Shown: positions 33,291 to 44,840, counted from the first letter of the stretch. The stretch: DNA of 64,000 nucleotides from Pachyseris speciosa (GCA_016490735.1 JAEMWC010000057.1:407501-471500), one strand, 5' to 3'. Program-made: numbers and translations. Notes: generated by a model from the sequence alone, not told the origin.

Positions 33291-33625
33291 TGTTGCTTAG
33301 TCACTTAATATTGATCTAAAGCATCAGTCAGTTTGTGGCGGATTTGAATTTATCGAGGCAAAATGTGACAGCTTATTTCCAAGGAAATGAAAATATGTAA
33401 GTTACTTAGCGCCCACTGATTATATTTGTCGTATATCTAATTTACGATTTTTGCATGCCATGTACTGTCATAGTAATATTAATATATTAAAAATTTATAT
33501 AGCGCTCTTTCCAGATGTGATCAAAAGCATGTCATCTATATAAAACATCTTTTTTTTTTTTACAATTTTGGCAACCAAATGGGTGAAACACATTTGTTAA
33601 AAAGGGAATGTAGTAACAGCTATTT
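33291..33625. repeat. Local repeat matching 35,568-35,895
   Basis: Shares CATCAGTCAGTTTGTGGCGG, TATCGAGGCAAAATGTGACA and TTATATAGCGCTCTTTCC in order with 35,568-35,895 and 52,430-52,740. It is the left-arm motif of the inverted repeat present twice in unit 1, so part of the arm was duplicated in direct orientation. Confidence 0.75.
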
Positions 33626-33734
33626 TTAATCGTCTATGATGACGACCCAGTTCTGATCAAACTCTGATCAAACTCTGATTTCTCCAAACAATATCGTTTC
33701 ATTGCTATGCAAACGCGAGGAGAAAATGAGGAGA

Positions 33735-34325
33735 ATTAAAGGCGAGGGTGTGACAGGTTGAAGTTCGGCAGATCTTTGGCTTTCATCCTCGCCAATTTTC
33801 GTCTGTTAGAATAAAATTTGTTTCTGAGACAGCGGCGGGTAAACTTCACGATGAGTTTAGGCGGCGCGTCTTCCTTATTGGTGGAAATTGGGTGAGCAAT
33901 CGAGATGTCATTGTCCTGTAGTGGTACTCCAATAAGTTTGCTTTGCCAACTGAAGTGACATTGGCTTCCGCCGAAAAGTCCTCGTTTGCCATAGCCCCCG
34001 TTATCTCTAAGCAGTCTCGCCTCAGGCACTGAGCGATCTCTTCAACCTCAGCAGATGTATCAGTAGCAAGTTTCTCCACTCTCTTTATGTTCACTTTAAT
34101 GTTGGCGATGTCCGACGCATGGCGAGTGACATTTTCATTCGTGTTCTTTATCTTGTTCAATAGTTCGTCATAGTCACTCAAAACCTTTACCGTTGAGTCT
34201 ATTTCATTCAGTTGGTTAGATAGTTCATCCAATTTTGCATTTACAGGAGCGAGCTCCTGCTTTAAAAGATGTTTTACTTGCTCTAAAGTTACTGCATACC
34301 CAGAAATCCAAGACAGCCGGGGCAT
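33735..34325 (-). pseudogene. LINE ORF1 fragment (coiled coil plus RRM-like end)
   Basis: The minus-strand frame at 33,846-34,325 starts at a Met and forms a heptad-patterned coiled coil (VNAKLDELSNQLNEIDSTV). It reaches CLRRDCLEITG, a motif of LINE ORF1 proteins. A frameshift near 33,950 moves the rest into another frame (33,736-34,029), with APPKLIVKFTRR and NKFYSNRRKLA, also typical of ORF1. There is no adjacent ORF2, so it is a truncated, dead copy. It lies in sequence absent from duplication unit 2 and was therefore inserted after the duplication or lost from unit 2. Confidence 0.7.
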
Positions 34326-35335
34326 TGATCGGCGGGCGCGTAAATTTGATATTCAACATGGCGGGCGGACAAATGAAGGCTATTATTGTTGTTTACATGC
34401 TCTTTGCTTCGCTACTATTAAGGATTATTGATCGAAATGTATCCACAAAATCAATTTACCAAGTTTGAAATGATTTAATTGGTGTTACATCACACTTAGG
34501 ATATGTGAATATTTTCCTGTACTTCCTTCGATAATTACTTCGAGGTTCCCGCTATTTTTCGAAATTCGGCCTGTTCATCATATATCAAGTACCTAACTTG
34601 TTATGGTAAATACAACTGACCACTGAAAACACGTTAAAACAATATGGCGACCGTAGTGGAATGAAAGAAAACCTCTCGATGATGCATTTTTCCTCCGTAA
34701 TGGCTTCAAGTCGGCTGGTCTCGCATTTCTGGAAAATGCCACTATTTACATAGAAAACGCACTATGTTAAGGAAATTTATTAGGACCAAGAATATTAGTT
34801 TTGCAAGCTTTATATCTTATCTTTTGAATAAAATTATGGGAAATTAATTCGGTGCAGTTATTTTCTCGAAGCTGACTAAGGAAACCATGAAGGTAAGACC
34901 TATTTAAAGGAACATTGAGAGAAAAGGGTAGTTAGTTTATGAGATAATTTCGATCAAAAAGACACCGTATAGAACTATTTTTTCTCATATTTTACTCAAT
35001 TACAACATGGTTGGAACTTGACTCTCTCTACTAAAATCATGCAGAATACTTAGTTTTGTGCGGCTACGCCACAAAATGAAAAACAATATTATTTTCCCTC
35101 ATTTCCTTTACGTTTCGCCGCCATGTTAAATCCGTATGTGCGTGTTCCGCGCATGCTTGCGGCCATTTCCGAAGCCATGTTGTATGGGATTTCTGGCTAT
35201 GGGTTTCCAGCCATAGCCAGCAGTTTTAGCGCCATTGGCGAGACGGCTAAAAAGGGTCGCCGTCCGCCATGGCGACATATGCTAATTTTCAAGATTGTAT
35301 CGAAAAAAATGTGTACATTGACAAAAGCAAATAAA

Positions 35336-35369
<34 letters not shown>

Positions 35370-35387
35370 ATTATTATTATTATTTGC
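34326..35387. other. Inserted repeat sequence ending in a GAT/ATT microsatellite
   Basis: Unique to unit 1. The right part (about 35,100-35,387) ends with AATAAA, then about ten GAT and several ATT triplets (35,335-35,384), as expected for the 3' tail of a retroposed element. It abuts TGCCTCGATGC, where the inverted-repeat arm resumes. The left part shows no recognisable gene. Confidence 0.5.
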
Positions 35388-36592
35388 CTCGATGCAACAT
35401 CAGCTTCATTGACGCACTGAGATTAGAGATACTGAGGAACTGGTGCGCAGAATTTTCTTTTCAACTCGATCAGCATAAACCAAGAACAGAATATCGCAAA
35501 TAAATCAGCATAGCAGGAAGGTAAATAACAGTTTTAAGTGTTCCAAGAGGTAAATAAAACACGCTTAAGTCACTTAATGTTAATCTAAAACATCAGTCAG
35601 TTTGTGGCGGATTTGAATTTATCGAGGCAAAATGTGACAGCTTATTTCCAAGGGAATGTAAATATGTAAATTACTTAACGCCCACTGATTATCTTTGTCG
35701 TATATTTAATTTACGATTTTTGCATGCCATGCACTGTCGTAATAATATTAATACATTAAAAATTTATATAGCGCTCTTTCCAGATGTGATCAAAAGCATG
35801 TCATCTATATAAAACATCTTGTTTTTACAATTTTGGCAACCAAATGGGTGAAAAACATTTGTTAAAAAGGGAATGTAGTAACGGCTATTTTTACTCAACT
35901 TTAATACAAGCTGGTACATGTGTGAAATGCTTTCAGGTAACTCATAAGGACGTTTACCTTATGAAAATATAGGTGAGCACAAAATCAATTTATGTCGGCG
36001 TGTTGCCTGTTTGAAGGACATGATGAGTCAATACACCGTCAGTACGCCGACATCAATTGCTTTTGTGCTCCACTATATTTTCATAATGGCACCTTCCTTA
36101 CCAGTTGGAAAGGGATTTCGTACGATCTTGTATCATAGTCAAATAAAAATAACCTCTAATACTTTCCATTTTTAAAATGTTTCTCGCTCATTCGGCTACC
36201 CAAATTAGATGACAGAGGCACACGAAATTAAAGTAGTAAATTCAATATACGACAACTTATTAGAGGGTGCTAAGTCACTTACATGTTTACATTTCCTAGG
36301 AAATAAGCTGTCACATTTTGCCTCGATAAATTTTTAATCCACCAGAAATCGAGTGATGTTCTACATCAACATTAAAGTGACTTAGCAATAGCGTGTTTTA
36401 TTCACCTCATGAAAACACTTAAAATGTTATTAACTTCCTGCAGTGCTGATTTGTTTACAATGTTCTGTTTTAATCAAATTCTTGCTTGATGTTGATCAAT
36501 TTGAAAAGAAAAATTCTCCACATCAATTATTATCTCTAATCTCAGTTCGTCGATGAAGCTGATGCTGCATCGAGGCAAATCCCCTCGCCTTT
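35388..36592. repeat. Large inverted repeat upstream of GPCR1
   Basis: The left arm at 35,388-35,710 (CCTCGATGCAACATCAGC, GCGGATTTGAATTTATCGAG) is repeated in inverted orientation at 36,240-36,592 (GCTGATGCTGCATCGAGG, CTCGATAAATTTTTAATCC). The centre (35,935-36,105) is a further foldback with TGTCGGCGTGTTG and its complement. Outer parts of the left arm lie at 32,645-32,857 and 33,626-33,750, displaced by insertions. The right arm runs directly into the GPCR1 upstream region. Confidence 0.8.
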
Positions 36593-36984
36593 AGTTCTGT
36601 TTATTTTCTCCTCACCCATTTGTATGGCATTGAAGCAATGTTTTTTGCAGAAATCAGATTTCGGTCAGAGCTGGGTGAACAGGTGAAAACCTTGAGAACA
36701 AAAGCAACATTTACACTGAGTGGAATTCTAGATATCACACAAACGAAATAAATTGGCAAACTATGAAATTGTCTTTCGTTTTCATTAACACACGTCAACT
36801 TAGAAAAACCAATATTATTTCATAAAAACGTACGACTGATTAAAAACAGTTAAGGTCTCTGCCATGCAACGTCTAACTGATAACGACTATCGATCGTAAA
36901 GTTAACTGAAGATTTTACGGTACTTATCAAAACCTGATAACGTTCCAAGCATGTGAAGCTCTAGTTGCATCGCTGACAATTCTG
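36593..36984 (+). promoter_or_regulatory. Upstream region of GPCR1 (outer inverted-repeat arm)
   Basis: About 390 nt before the start codon, closely matched by 53,440-53,831 upstream of GPCR2. It must hold the promoter if these intronless genes are transcribed from their own flank. No TATA box could be assigned with confidence. Confidence 0.4.
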
Positions 36985-37995
36985 ATGAAGGAACCACTTT
37001 CTGTTGAGCTTTCTACACGAAGCAACCTTCTAGTTTGGGCTGAGACAATCCCGTTAGCTGTCATCAACGGCGCTGCCTGTTTTGGAAATATCTCGGTCTC
37101 TTATGCAGTCTACAGAAACCAAAGACTTCGCACACTTGCCAACGTGTTTGTGGTAGCACTGGCTGTGAGCGATATTTTAATGTCAACTTGCTGTATGCCT
37201 TTTTCAGTCGCAACTCTATACCGAGGCAAGTGGATTTTCGGCGGAAGTTTTTGTCGATTTCACGGCTTTAGTGTATTTACATTTGGCGTGGCCTCTCTTC
37301 TCACCATGGGAATAATCGCAGTTAGTAGATATTTCCGCGTCGTGAAGCCAGAGAAATACATCGTATTATTCAAAACGCGAACAATCTTGCTGTACATCGT
37401 TGCTGTTTGGTGCACTGCCTTAATTGGTACTGTACCTCCATTTTTCTTTGATAATGGTGGATATCGATTTCAAGCAGGCAAGGCGATGTGCTTGTACACT
37501 TTCCAAACCCACGTTGACTACACCGCATTTATTGAGTGCGTGTATATAGCAACGCCCTTGACAATTATTTCAGTCTGCTACGCCAAAGTGTTCTACACAG
37601 TATCGCGATCGAATCGAGTTTTCTCGAGTGAAAATAACCTTCAGCAACTCAGAGCAAACGTGGAGGAAGCTAAAGTGACCAAGACTCTAGCGACGGTGAT
37701 GGCTGGTTTCGCGATTTGTTGGTTACCTGTTTCTGTTATCGACTGCATCGATGCCGCGCGAGGGGAGTCCACTCTGCCGCGGCAGGCCTACCTTACATAC
37801 GGGTTCCTGGTTTACCTCAGTAGTACCATCAACCCCATCATATACGGCGTTACGAATAGGCACTTCAGGCGGGAGTACAAGGGTATGCTCAAGACGGCAC
37901 TGTGTTTGAAAACATGTCCAGGTGCGGGGATGTCCGAATATACTTCGGCAAGAGAATGTCACAGTCGAATATCGCGCGGGACACTACCCGCGTAA
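36985..37995 (+). CDS. GPCR1: intronless class A (melatonin-receptor-like) GPCR
   Basis: 336 residues in one exon. All class A landmarks are present. TM1 has FGN (Asn35) and TM2 has LAVSD (Asp63). Cys90 before TM3 pairs with Cys169 in loop 2. The TM3 end is SRY at 114-116, in place of DRY. TM4 has Trp142 and TM5 has Pro191 and Tyr199. TM6 has CWLP (245-248) and TM7 has NPIIY (283-287). Loops are short and the C-terminal tail ends LPA. The start is the first ATG and is shared with both paralogues. It should be a plasma-membrane receptor coupled to G proteins; the ligand is unknown. TM signatures resemble melatonin-type and related cnidarian orphan receptors, which is family-level inference only. 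It is about 95% identical to GPCR2 by eye. Confidence 0.9.
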   Translation: MKEPLSVELSTRSNLLVWAETIPLAVINGAACFGNISVSYAVYRNQRLRTLANVFVVALAVSDILMSTCCMPFSVATLYRGKWIFGGSFCRFHGFSVFTFGVASLLTMGIIAVSRYFRVVKPEKYIVLFKTRTILLYIVAVWCTALIGTVPPFFFDNGGYRFQAGKAMCLYTFQTHVDYTAFIECVYIATPLTIISVCYAKVFYTVSRSNRVFSSENNLQQLRANVEEAKVTKTLATVMAGFAICWLPVSVIDCIDAARGESTLPRQAYLTYGFLVYLSSTINPIIYGVTNRHFRREYKGMLKTALCLKTCPGAGMSEYTSARECHSRISRGTLPA

Positions 37996-38503
37996 TGGAA
38001 GAGATGACTGGCCGGCAGTATACGCATTGAAGGATTTTGTTTATTATGCTAGCGTAGTGCCTAAACGTTGCTCAAAAGTCGATCAAGCTTGAAAGAAAAA
38101 TCCAGTGGGATGATGACTAGACGTCTGCTTTACTGTTGTAGTATAGTACACAATTCACATCTTGAATCATCCGTTATTTCAAACTTTATCATGCACTCGG
38201 CCTATATAGGAACTAACAACTGTTATCTCACCTTCTTCACCAATAGGAAAACAGAGTGGTCTGAGTGATCTTTGATATTTGAAATATTACCACAAGAAAT
38301 CCAAAGTTCAAGAGGACCAATGTTTAGCGTTCCCTCTTTAAAAATAGGTACCCATGGGTACACGGGTCTACGGTGTAGGCGGGTTACCAGCGATTAATGT
38401 TTCTTAGAGCCTTGACAATACAGGAAAACATGGGTGTATACATATGTGGCTTGAAAAACAAAAACACATAATTAAGCCTTGAATAAAAGATTTGATCATC
38501 GCC
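37996..38503 (+). other. 3' flank of GPCR1
   Basis: Begins with GGAAGAGATGACTGG and TTGAAGGATTTTGTTTATTAT, conserved downstream of GPCR2 and, inverted, of GPCR3, so probably 3' UTR. A later part (GGTACCCATGGGTACACGGG onward) is the start of a repeat also found at 42,733 and 55,195. Confidence 0.6.
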
Positions 38504-38745
38504 GTCCGGTTAGCTCAGTTGGTAGAGCACCGTACTACCGTGCGGGAGGTCGCGGGTCTAAAACCCCGGTCGGACCAACACTCAGGGTCTCCCCATAATA
38601 ATTGAGGAGAAAGTGCTGCCTTTGTCATGACATCTGCAAACAGTTAGACTTTCTAGTCTTCTCGGACAAGGACGTAAAACCGTAGGCCCCGTCTCACAAA
38701 ACTCGTTCTTAATCTGTGGGAGGCTAAAAAACCCACGCACTGGGG
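38504..38745 (+). mobile_element. tRNA-headed SINE (family 3), 3' truncated
   Basis: The head GTCCGGTTAGCTCAGTTGG, with GCGGGTCTAAAACCCC and TCGGACCA, resembles a tRNA with A and B boxes. The anticodon stem does not pair cleanly, so it is not a functional tRNA. The body (AATTGAGGAGAAAGTGCTGC) matches 42,875 and 55,349. It stops at CACGCACT. Confidence 0.75.
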
Positions 38746-41118
38746 AATTATTTTCATAGAGTTACTTTACCTCTGCAAAGGGAGTGGATATAACTCCTCG
38801 TTTAGAGTCATTAATGTATTTATAGGAGCTGGCATAACTGAAACTAAACAGAGTCATTACTTTACTGTTGTTATTTTCAACTCTGTTCAAAGGCTCGTGG
38901 GATAAAGAACATGAAAGCTTGGACCACTCGCATGACAAAAACGTCGCAGCGGTATGCCATATTCGTCCCCTTTTGCAATTCACGATTGGCTCGCTGAAAC
39001 AAAAGAGCTTTTGTAATGCATCGTTTTCGGTGGAAAAAGCGGCTTCCCAAAGGTCATGCTGTTTATCTCTTCCTTCCCCACCCCGGTAAGCTTCTGAAGC
39101 TTTCCTTCCCTTCCCTTGTATCTAGGGAATACAGGTTTGAGAAGAAGGGAAAGTTCGAGAAAAATAATCCCACGGATCGAAGGATAAATGGATGAAGTAT
39201 TGGTAGTACAATGTAATCACAAAAGGTCACTCTCTTATCACTGGTCACGCTCCCTACCCTACAAGAAAATGATTAGAACACGTGATGTAACACGTGAGCG
39301 ATCTCGCGTTCAAAGGTTTGCGCCAGTGGCGGTTGGTATTGAAGAAAATTGTACTGAATCGGCGTGAATTTATCCTCATTTTTGGATCTTTAAGTACGTA
39401 AGAAACCCTATCAGGTAAGTGTTTTAGAGACTTGTGTTTCGTTTTAGTCGATTTGTCTCGCTTTAACAGTTTATTTATAAGAATACTGACAAAGGAGGCG
39501 CTGGTGAATGCTGCATGGAAGATCATATAACGTGTTACAGTGTAGCTTAACGATTGTGATTTTGCTCCCGTAAACCTTTCCGAAAATCACGATTAAATGC
39601 CTTCATTCAGTGCTCCTCGATCGAAGACCAAGAGAAATATATTAATTCAAGTGAATTTTCGCAGAAACAGCAAACCACAACGAGTTATTGAGTAATTTTT
39701 GTAGCAAAATACAAGCACAAAACTTCGAAGCGTTCACGTTGTAATCCATCCCCATCCGTTCTAAAGAAGATTATTCAGTCTCAACTTAACTAAATAGTTT
39801 GAAGTTTCACTGATTTAGTATGGCGTCCGAACAAGAAATGAGCAATTATTTTCAAAAGTTTTCATGTATGTAATGTCTGTCAACTTATCAAAGTGTTGCA
39901 TTGCTAACGCGAGGAAAATAAGCTTGTTATTTGTGTTATTTGTCTTAGATAACCATGGATGAAGAGTTAGCAAGATTTCTCAATACAGTCTGCAGTTAAT
40001 ATAAGCAAGAGTCCATTGATAATCTTATAAATGACGAGGTAAGTTTTGAGACAGTGGCATGGCTACATGATCATGTACAAAGTATAAGCATACATCTTAA
40101 TTTGAAGAAAGTCTGCTACAAATCCTAAATGGCAAAGAAATGAACCTTTCATAATTCAACTACAAATGCTGTGCTTGTTGGTTAGATGGCAAACATGGCT
40201 ATTTGTTCCAAAGAATATTAATGAAGGAAAATGTTGTATACCTTGTTTCTTGCTGTGCAGGAGATATTTCTCAGGATGCAGGAAATTGAAATATTTTTAT
40301 TTGGGTGTTGCTAAATTTGGACAGTAAATCCTGTTAAACACAGCCACAAGTGAATTAATTGCACTGTTGTTGTTGCTGTTGTTATTGTTATTATTATTGA
40401 CTTTATTCAGGGCCATTTGGCTGTGTGAGATTTATTTATTTGAGTGTTTGACTAGGTGTTTTTTATGTACATGTGGCACCTCACATTCAAGATGTACGGT
40501 ACTTGTAATCTCATGCAACTTCATTCATATCACACAGAACAAACTACAAGTTGTAGTCTTTTTGATATGAGGCAGAAGCTTGTATAGTTAAATGTGTATA
40601 TTTCCTTTCTTTTAACATGAAGGCTGAGTTTGATCAGTTCTTTGGCAACTATTTAGGATAATAGTAAATGTTTCCTCTAAAATAATAATCATGGGTGATC
40701 ATAACTTCAAGCAGATTATATATTGAGTTGCCTTTTTTTTTTCACGGAAATGGACATGGCAGTTTTGTTTGTTTGCATCATAACATCTACGTACCAGTGA
40801 CTCTGACAGTGCAGTCTCCCAAACAGCCATTATTAGTGGTTGACACAACACTAAGGGAGCACCGTTGCATGACGACCACTAATAATGGCTGCCTCAGGTA
40901 GACCATGCAACAGTGGGGAATAATGACAACTTTTAAATTTCATATCTGGGGTCTACAATGCAGGCATTTGCATAAAAAGATAATCATGCTGAAACTGATG
41001 TCTAGATACTCAAGTACTGAATACATTCTTTTTGTAGGATGTATGTAGAGTCCATTGATGTGGAAACAAGGAACACCAAAGCTCTCCAAGGATTATAGGC
41101 ATTGGTGACTTAAGGACC
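38746..41118. other. Non-coding stretch
   Basis: No gene is recognised. The stretch 38,755-38,900 has GAGTTA/TAACTC words related to the satellite-like block at 42,236. A TTG/TTA-rich microsatellite lies at 40,361-40,398. A pair of exon-like segments near 39,820-40,045 was considered and rejected. Confidence 0.45.
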
Positions 41119-41380
41119 TGGCCCCGGTTGTTCGAAAGACGATTAACGCTAACCCAGGATTAAGAGTTAACTGAAGTCTTAATCTCACTCGTTGAGAAAG
41201 TTTTGTAAGTCAAATTGTACACTTAAAGTAAAGTTAAATTCCAATCAAAACTTAAGGATGAAAGTCTTTTTGAAATGTTTTTGTTGAACAATTTACCAGT
41301 ATTTACAATGTAGACTGTACTCAAAGTTTGTTCCAACCCGTGATTACATTAGCTTAATCATGCTTTGAACAACTGGGTCC
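41119..41380. mobile_element. MITE with GGNCCNGTTGTTC-type ends
   Basis: The left end GGCCCCGGTTGTTCGAAAG and the inverted right end (GGACCCAGTTGTTCAAAGC) are similar over about 20 nt, and both are followed by a GATTAA motif. It is about 260 bp with no coding capacity. Confidence 0.65.
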
Positions 41381-42235
41381 TGCTGTGTATTGCATTGGAG
41401 GGAGTTGAAGGGATTTCTCTGGGGACAAGCAACATGGCATTGTAGTGGGGTTTCATGCGGCTTGTTAAATATTTAAATGTATACCCCACTGAGTGTGGCA
41501 ATGTATTTCTATTTTGTGAAGACAGACACCAAGAAGCAACAAAGAGAGTGGCGGTGAACAAGTTCACCTCTGCCCTCTCATAATTTCAATGTTTCTTTAA
41601 GGGGCCACTGTCATGAGTTGACTTCAAAACATTTGACAATTCTTTTTTCCTCTCTTTTAAAGGAATCAAATATTCATGTTTGCCCAGAGTTTCTGAACTT
41701 TTTACTATAACCATTGCCAACTTGTCCATGCCATTTTAAATTTGGCACATCAAACTGAATTTTTCAAGTTTAAATTTGAGTAACTGGCAAATGTGCTTAT
41801 GTGATAGTGTCCTGTTAAGGCTTCAGCCAAAAACAAAGTTTAAAATGTTTTTAATGTACACATACCATGTGTATCTTGTTCCTGATAGAACCTTATGAAA
41901 ATTAAATTATAAGCCAGTTATATTTTTTAAAGAAAAGATAGAGTTGTGTTCAAACAAACAGATTGAATTTTATTGTATAGTCATTTAAATTCAAATGTTC
42001 TTCAAATTTGACTTTCATACCTGGAAAGACTGTCATGTTTAAATGTTTTAATCATGCATACTTGCTCATTCTTTATTTATCAATATAATCATATTAGAAA
42101 TTTACATTTCAAATGTCAATGATAATACAAAGTATGTAAGAAACTGGTGTTCAGATAAGAAAATGAAATCTGATTGAATTAAACATGTTACAGTCAATTT
42201 GTGTGATCTGTTGTTTTCATCTTAAAACTACATAG
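41381..42235. other. Non-coding stretch
   Basis: AT-rich sequence with no gene, repeat boundary or structured RNA that I can recognise. Confidence 0.45.
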
Positions 42236-42732
42236 GGTGACTGTGCTGGAGTTACTTTACCTCATGCCGGAGTGACTATAACCCTGATTATGGAGTTGAA
42301 ATAACTCTACTCTTTTATGGGGCAGAGTTAAAATGACTCCCTTGTTGGAGCTAATACAACTCCAAAATTGGACTATAACCCTGATTATGGAGTTGAAATA
42401 ACTCTACTCTTTTATGGGGCAGAGTTAAAATGACTCCCTTGTTGGAGCTAATACAACTCCAAAATTGGAGTTAAAAATGGGAGTTAAAATGACCCCCAAA
42501 AAGGAGTTATATTTAACCTAACATTTTAACTCCACATTTGGAGTTACAGTAACTCCCTTATGGAGTTTAAATAACTCCTTTTGCAGAGTTAAAGTGACTC
42601 CCACACTGGAGTCATTATAACCCTTAAAAAGGAGTTAAAAAAAGGAGTTAAAATAACCCCCAAAAAGGGGTTATATTTAACCTAAAATTTTAACTCCACT
42701 TTTGGAGTTAAAATAACTCTTTAAAAATTACT
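42236..42732. repeat. Satellite-like block of GGAGTTA/TAACTCC palindromic words
   Basis: About 500 bp in which GGAGTTAAA and its complement TTTAACTCC alternate every 15-30 nt. It includes an exact 97-bp tandem duplication (42,274-42,370 and 42,371-42,467) and a diverged longer repeat with AACCCCCAAAAA(G)GGGTTATATTTAACC in both halves. Almost any sub-segment can form a hairpin. It has no coding potential. Confidence 0.85.
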
Positions 42733-43545
42733 GTGGGTCTACGGTGTCGGCGGGTTACCTGCGATTAATGTTTCTTAGAGCCTTGACAATACAGGAAAAC
42801 ATGGGCGTATACATATGTGGCTTGAAAAACAAAAACACATAACTAAGCCTTGAATAAAAGTATTGATCATCGCCGTCCGGTTAGCTCAGTTGGTAGAGCA
42901 CCGGACTACCGTGCGGGAGCTCGCGGGTCCAAACCCCGGTCGGACCAACACTCAGGGTTTCCCCAAAATAATTGAGGAGAAAGTGCTGCCTTTGTCATGA
43001 CATCTGCAAACGGTTAGACTTTCTAGTCTTCCAGGATAAGGAAGAAAAACCCGTCTCACAATACTTGTTCTTAATCTGTGGGAGGTTAAAGAACCCACGC
43101 ACTGTTTCCAAACGAGTAGGGGCGTAGTCCCCGGTTGGTGGTCGATCTAGTGTGGTTATGGGGGAGGGATTTACAGTAATTGCCGCGAGTTGTTGTAGTG
43201 TCCCTGCCAGGTCTCTGGTGAACCTAATATAAAACTGAAAACTAAAACTCAATGTACCTAATTTACGCAATTGCTAAATTTTAACCTTCTATTTTCTCTT
43301 TCCTCCAGCAGCATGGCTTCATATAATCATTATGTTTGAACGAGCCCAGCAATGTGTAATCACATTAATGAAGTATGCAGTGAAAAAGCAATCATGGATA
43401 CGAAGAAAATTTACACGAAAGTCTTTGTAATTTTTACTTAATGCTGTGTATGTCAGAGGATTTAGGAAATGATTTTCTCATCATATTCTTTGTGTGCTCT
43501 CTTGACTTACTCTTAACTTAACAACCGCGCCAATTTATTAACTCG
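42733..43545 (+). repeat. Duplication-closing repeat with SINE family 3 (tRNA head 42,875-42,948)
   Basis: Matches 55,215-56,025 over its full length and 38,360-38,745 over its first half. It contains the tRNA-like head, the SINE body with GTGGTTATGGGGGAGGGATT, and a tail segment (CAGCATGGCTTCATATAATC). It follows each GPCR unit and so marks the boundary between units 1 and 2. Confidence 0.8.
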
Positions 43546-43558
43546 CACTCTTAATGGC

Positions 43559-43849
43559 TCATGCATGATTCCTCTGTTTTTGTCTAAATGGAATCTTAAC
43601 ACAACTCCTAGCACTTTGTCTGTCTACCTCATTTATGGCAACTGCTCCATGGTAATTTGTGTGGGCACTTTGCATTAGTTCTTTCATCGTAGCCTTCACT
43701 GGTGTTTGCTGTGAGTTAATGATGCAATACTGGTTTGATGTGTCGAAACGCCGACATGCCTTTGACGTCGAGTTGTCAGTACAAACACCAACCTGACAAT
43801 TGCTGCAACCATCGGCAGTTTCATCAATTGCCCCACAGACGGGTCTCAA
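43559..43849 (-). CDS. Unassigned 96-codon ORF with cysteines
   Basis: An open frame between the closing repeat of unit 1 and the start of unit 2, with cysteines spaced as in CSNCQVGVC and CRRFDTSNQYC. Its composition is more protein-like than neighbouring frames, and it occupies nearly the whole interval. I do not recognise the family. It could be an exon captured by a mobile element or a chance frame. No splice partners or upstream promoter are evident. Confidence 0.25.
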   Translation of the reverse strand: MRPVCGAIDETADGCSNCQVGVCTDNSTSKACRRFDTSNQYCIINSQQTPVKATMKELMQSAHTNYHGAVAINEVDRQSARSCVKIPFRQKQRNHA

Positions 43850-44797
43850 CCGCTAGTTATAATCGTATATCAGGGTTGCGTTCGAGTATCCATTGCTGCG
43901 GTAGTCTGATGTGATAATAATGAAAACCGGTTTCTAATATGAGGCGACAGGGTTGTGATCGGTTGAGTGCTTCCTTGTCGGCTGGTATTTAGCTGTGATT
44001 CGCCGGTAATATTTCCGATCTTGCGATGAGAAAACAATATAGAAAGTGTAAATGAAATGAGATGAAGATGTTTAATCGACACATTCTCGCATTAAAAATG
44101 AATTACAATGTGTTTACAAAGTTCGGAAAATTACAGAAAACCTTATTGGGACTGGGTTTACAAATATAATTAAAAATTATAAAACCTACAAGAGTTACAT
44201 AAATTTCAATCATGACTATTAAAAAACTTAGGATTTCGTTCTTATCTGCAGCAAATATTAAAATTTTCAGACTCAGCCAGCGTGTCCGATACAAGATGTG
44301 TTCAGCATGTTATGTCACAAAAGCCCTCACCGGTACGTCTACTAGGACCTCTGATTTTTTCCTTCAAAAGCAAAGGAAAATTATGTACTAAACGACACCA
44401 ACGTTGGTTGACTTTGGTTGTACAACACAGTCACATACAGATCGCAGACCATTAAGATCATATGGAAACCAGGGTTAAATAAACAGAGCGAGGCTGAACT
44501 CATGATATCATTTATGACGTCATTCAAGATGGCGCAGAAATAGTACACGAATAACGAAAAATCTCACCACATAGTATCACAGGCCACCCAAGATTAGGAT
44601 GCGTTCTCCTAACGTCGAACGCAAAAACAACTCTGAATTACTATTAAAACAACTTTGACTGAATATGTGAGTAATCAGAGATATTCATCCTCACATTAAA
44701 ACAACTCTATTCATGTGTCTATTTCCATAAATAACATTGCCATAACTTCGTGACAATAACAGTATTAACAGAAATTTCAAGCTCACGATACAACTTT

Positions 44798-44840
44798 TTA
44801 AAGACATGTTTCGGCATGACTCATGCCATCATCAGTTTAA
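44798..44840 (-). ncRNA. Hammerhead ribozyme motif in the left Penelope arm
   Basis: Minus-strand order: stem I strand TTAAA, core CTGATGA, stem II GGCATG-AGT-CATGCC, core GAAA, a short ACATGTC segment ending in the cleavage triplet GTC, and the closing stem I strand TTTAA. Both catalytic core boxes are canonical. Penelope-like elements are known to carry minimal type I hammerheads at their ends. Confidence 0.7.

Larger units (their letters stand above)
30620..43856. repeat. Segmental tandem duplication, unit 1
   Basis: Blocks align in order with unit 2: 30,620-31,300 with 43,857-44,710; 31,310-32,640 with 46,745-48,085; 32,645-38,745 with 51,890-55,600 (GPCR blocks offset by exactly 16,847). 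The closing repeat at 42,733-43,545 matches 55,215-56,025. Differences are mainly later insertions. Unit 1 gained SINEs at 32,858-33,290 and a LINE-bearing segment at about 33,750-35,387. The unit ends with GPCR1 and its 3' flank. Confidence 0.8.

Noticed and set aside
38504..38577. tRNA gene on the plus strand (also at 42,875 and 55,349)
   Set aside because: A and B boxes and a near-complete fold are present, but the anticodon stem does not pair, the implied anticodon is implausible, and each copy is followed by the same SINE body.
39820..40045. Two exon-like segments, one starting with an ATG frame and one ending at a strong GAG|GTAAGT donor
   Set aside because: Joining them in phase gives an immediate stop, and the second segment has an internal stop in its best frame. 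No homologue is recognised.
42236..42732. CRISPR-like array
   Set aside because: Repeats are irregular palindromic words without uniform spacers, and the host is a eukaryote.
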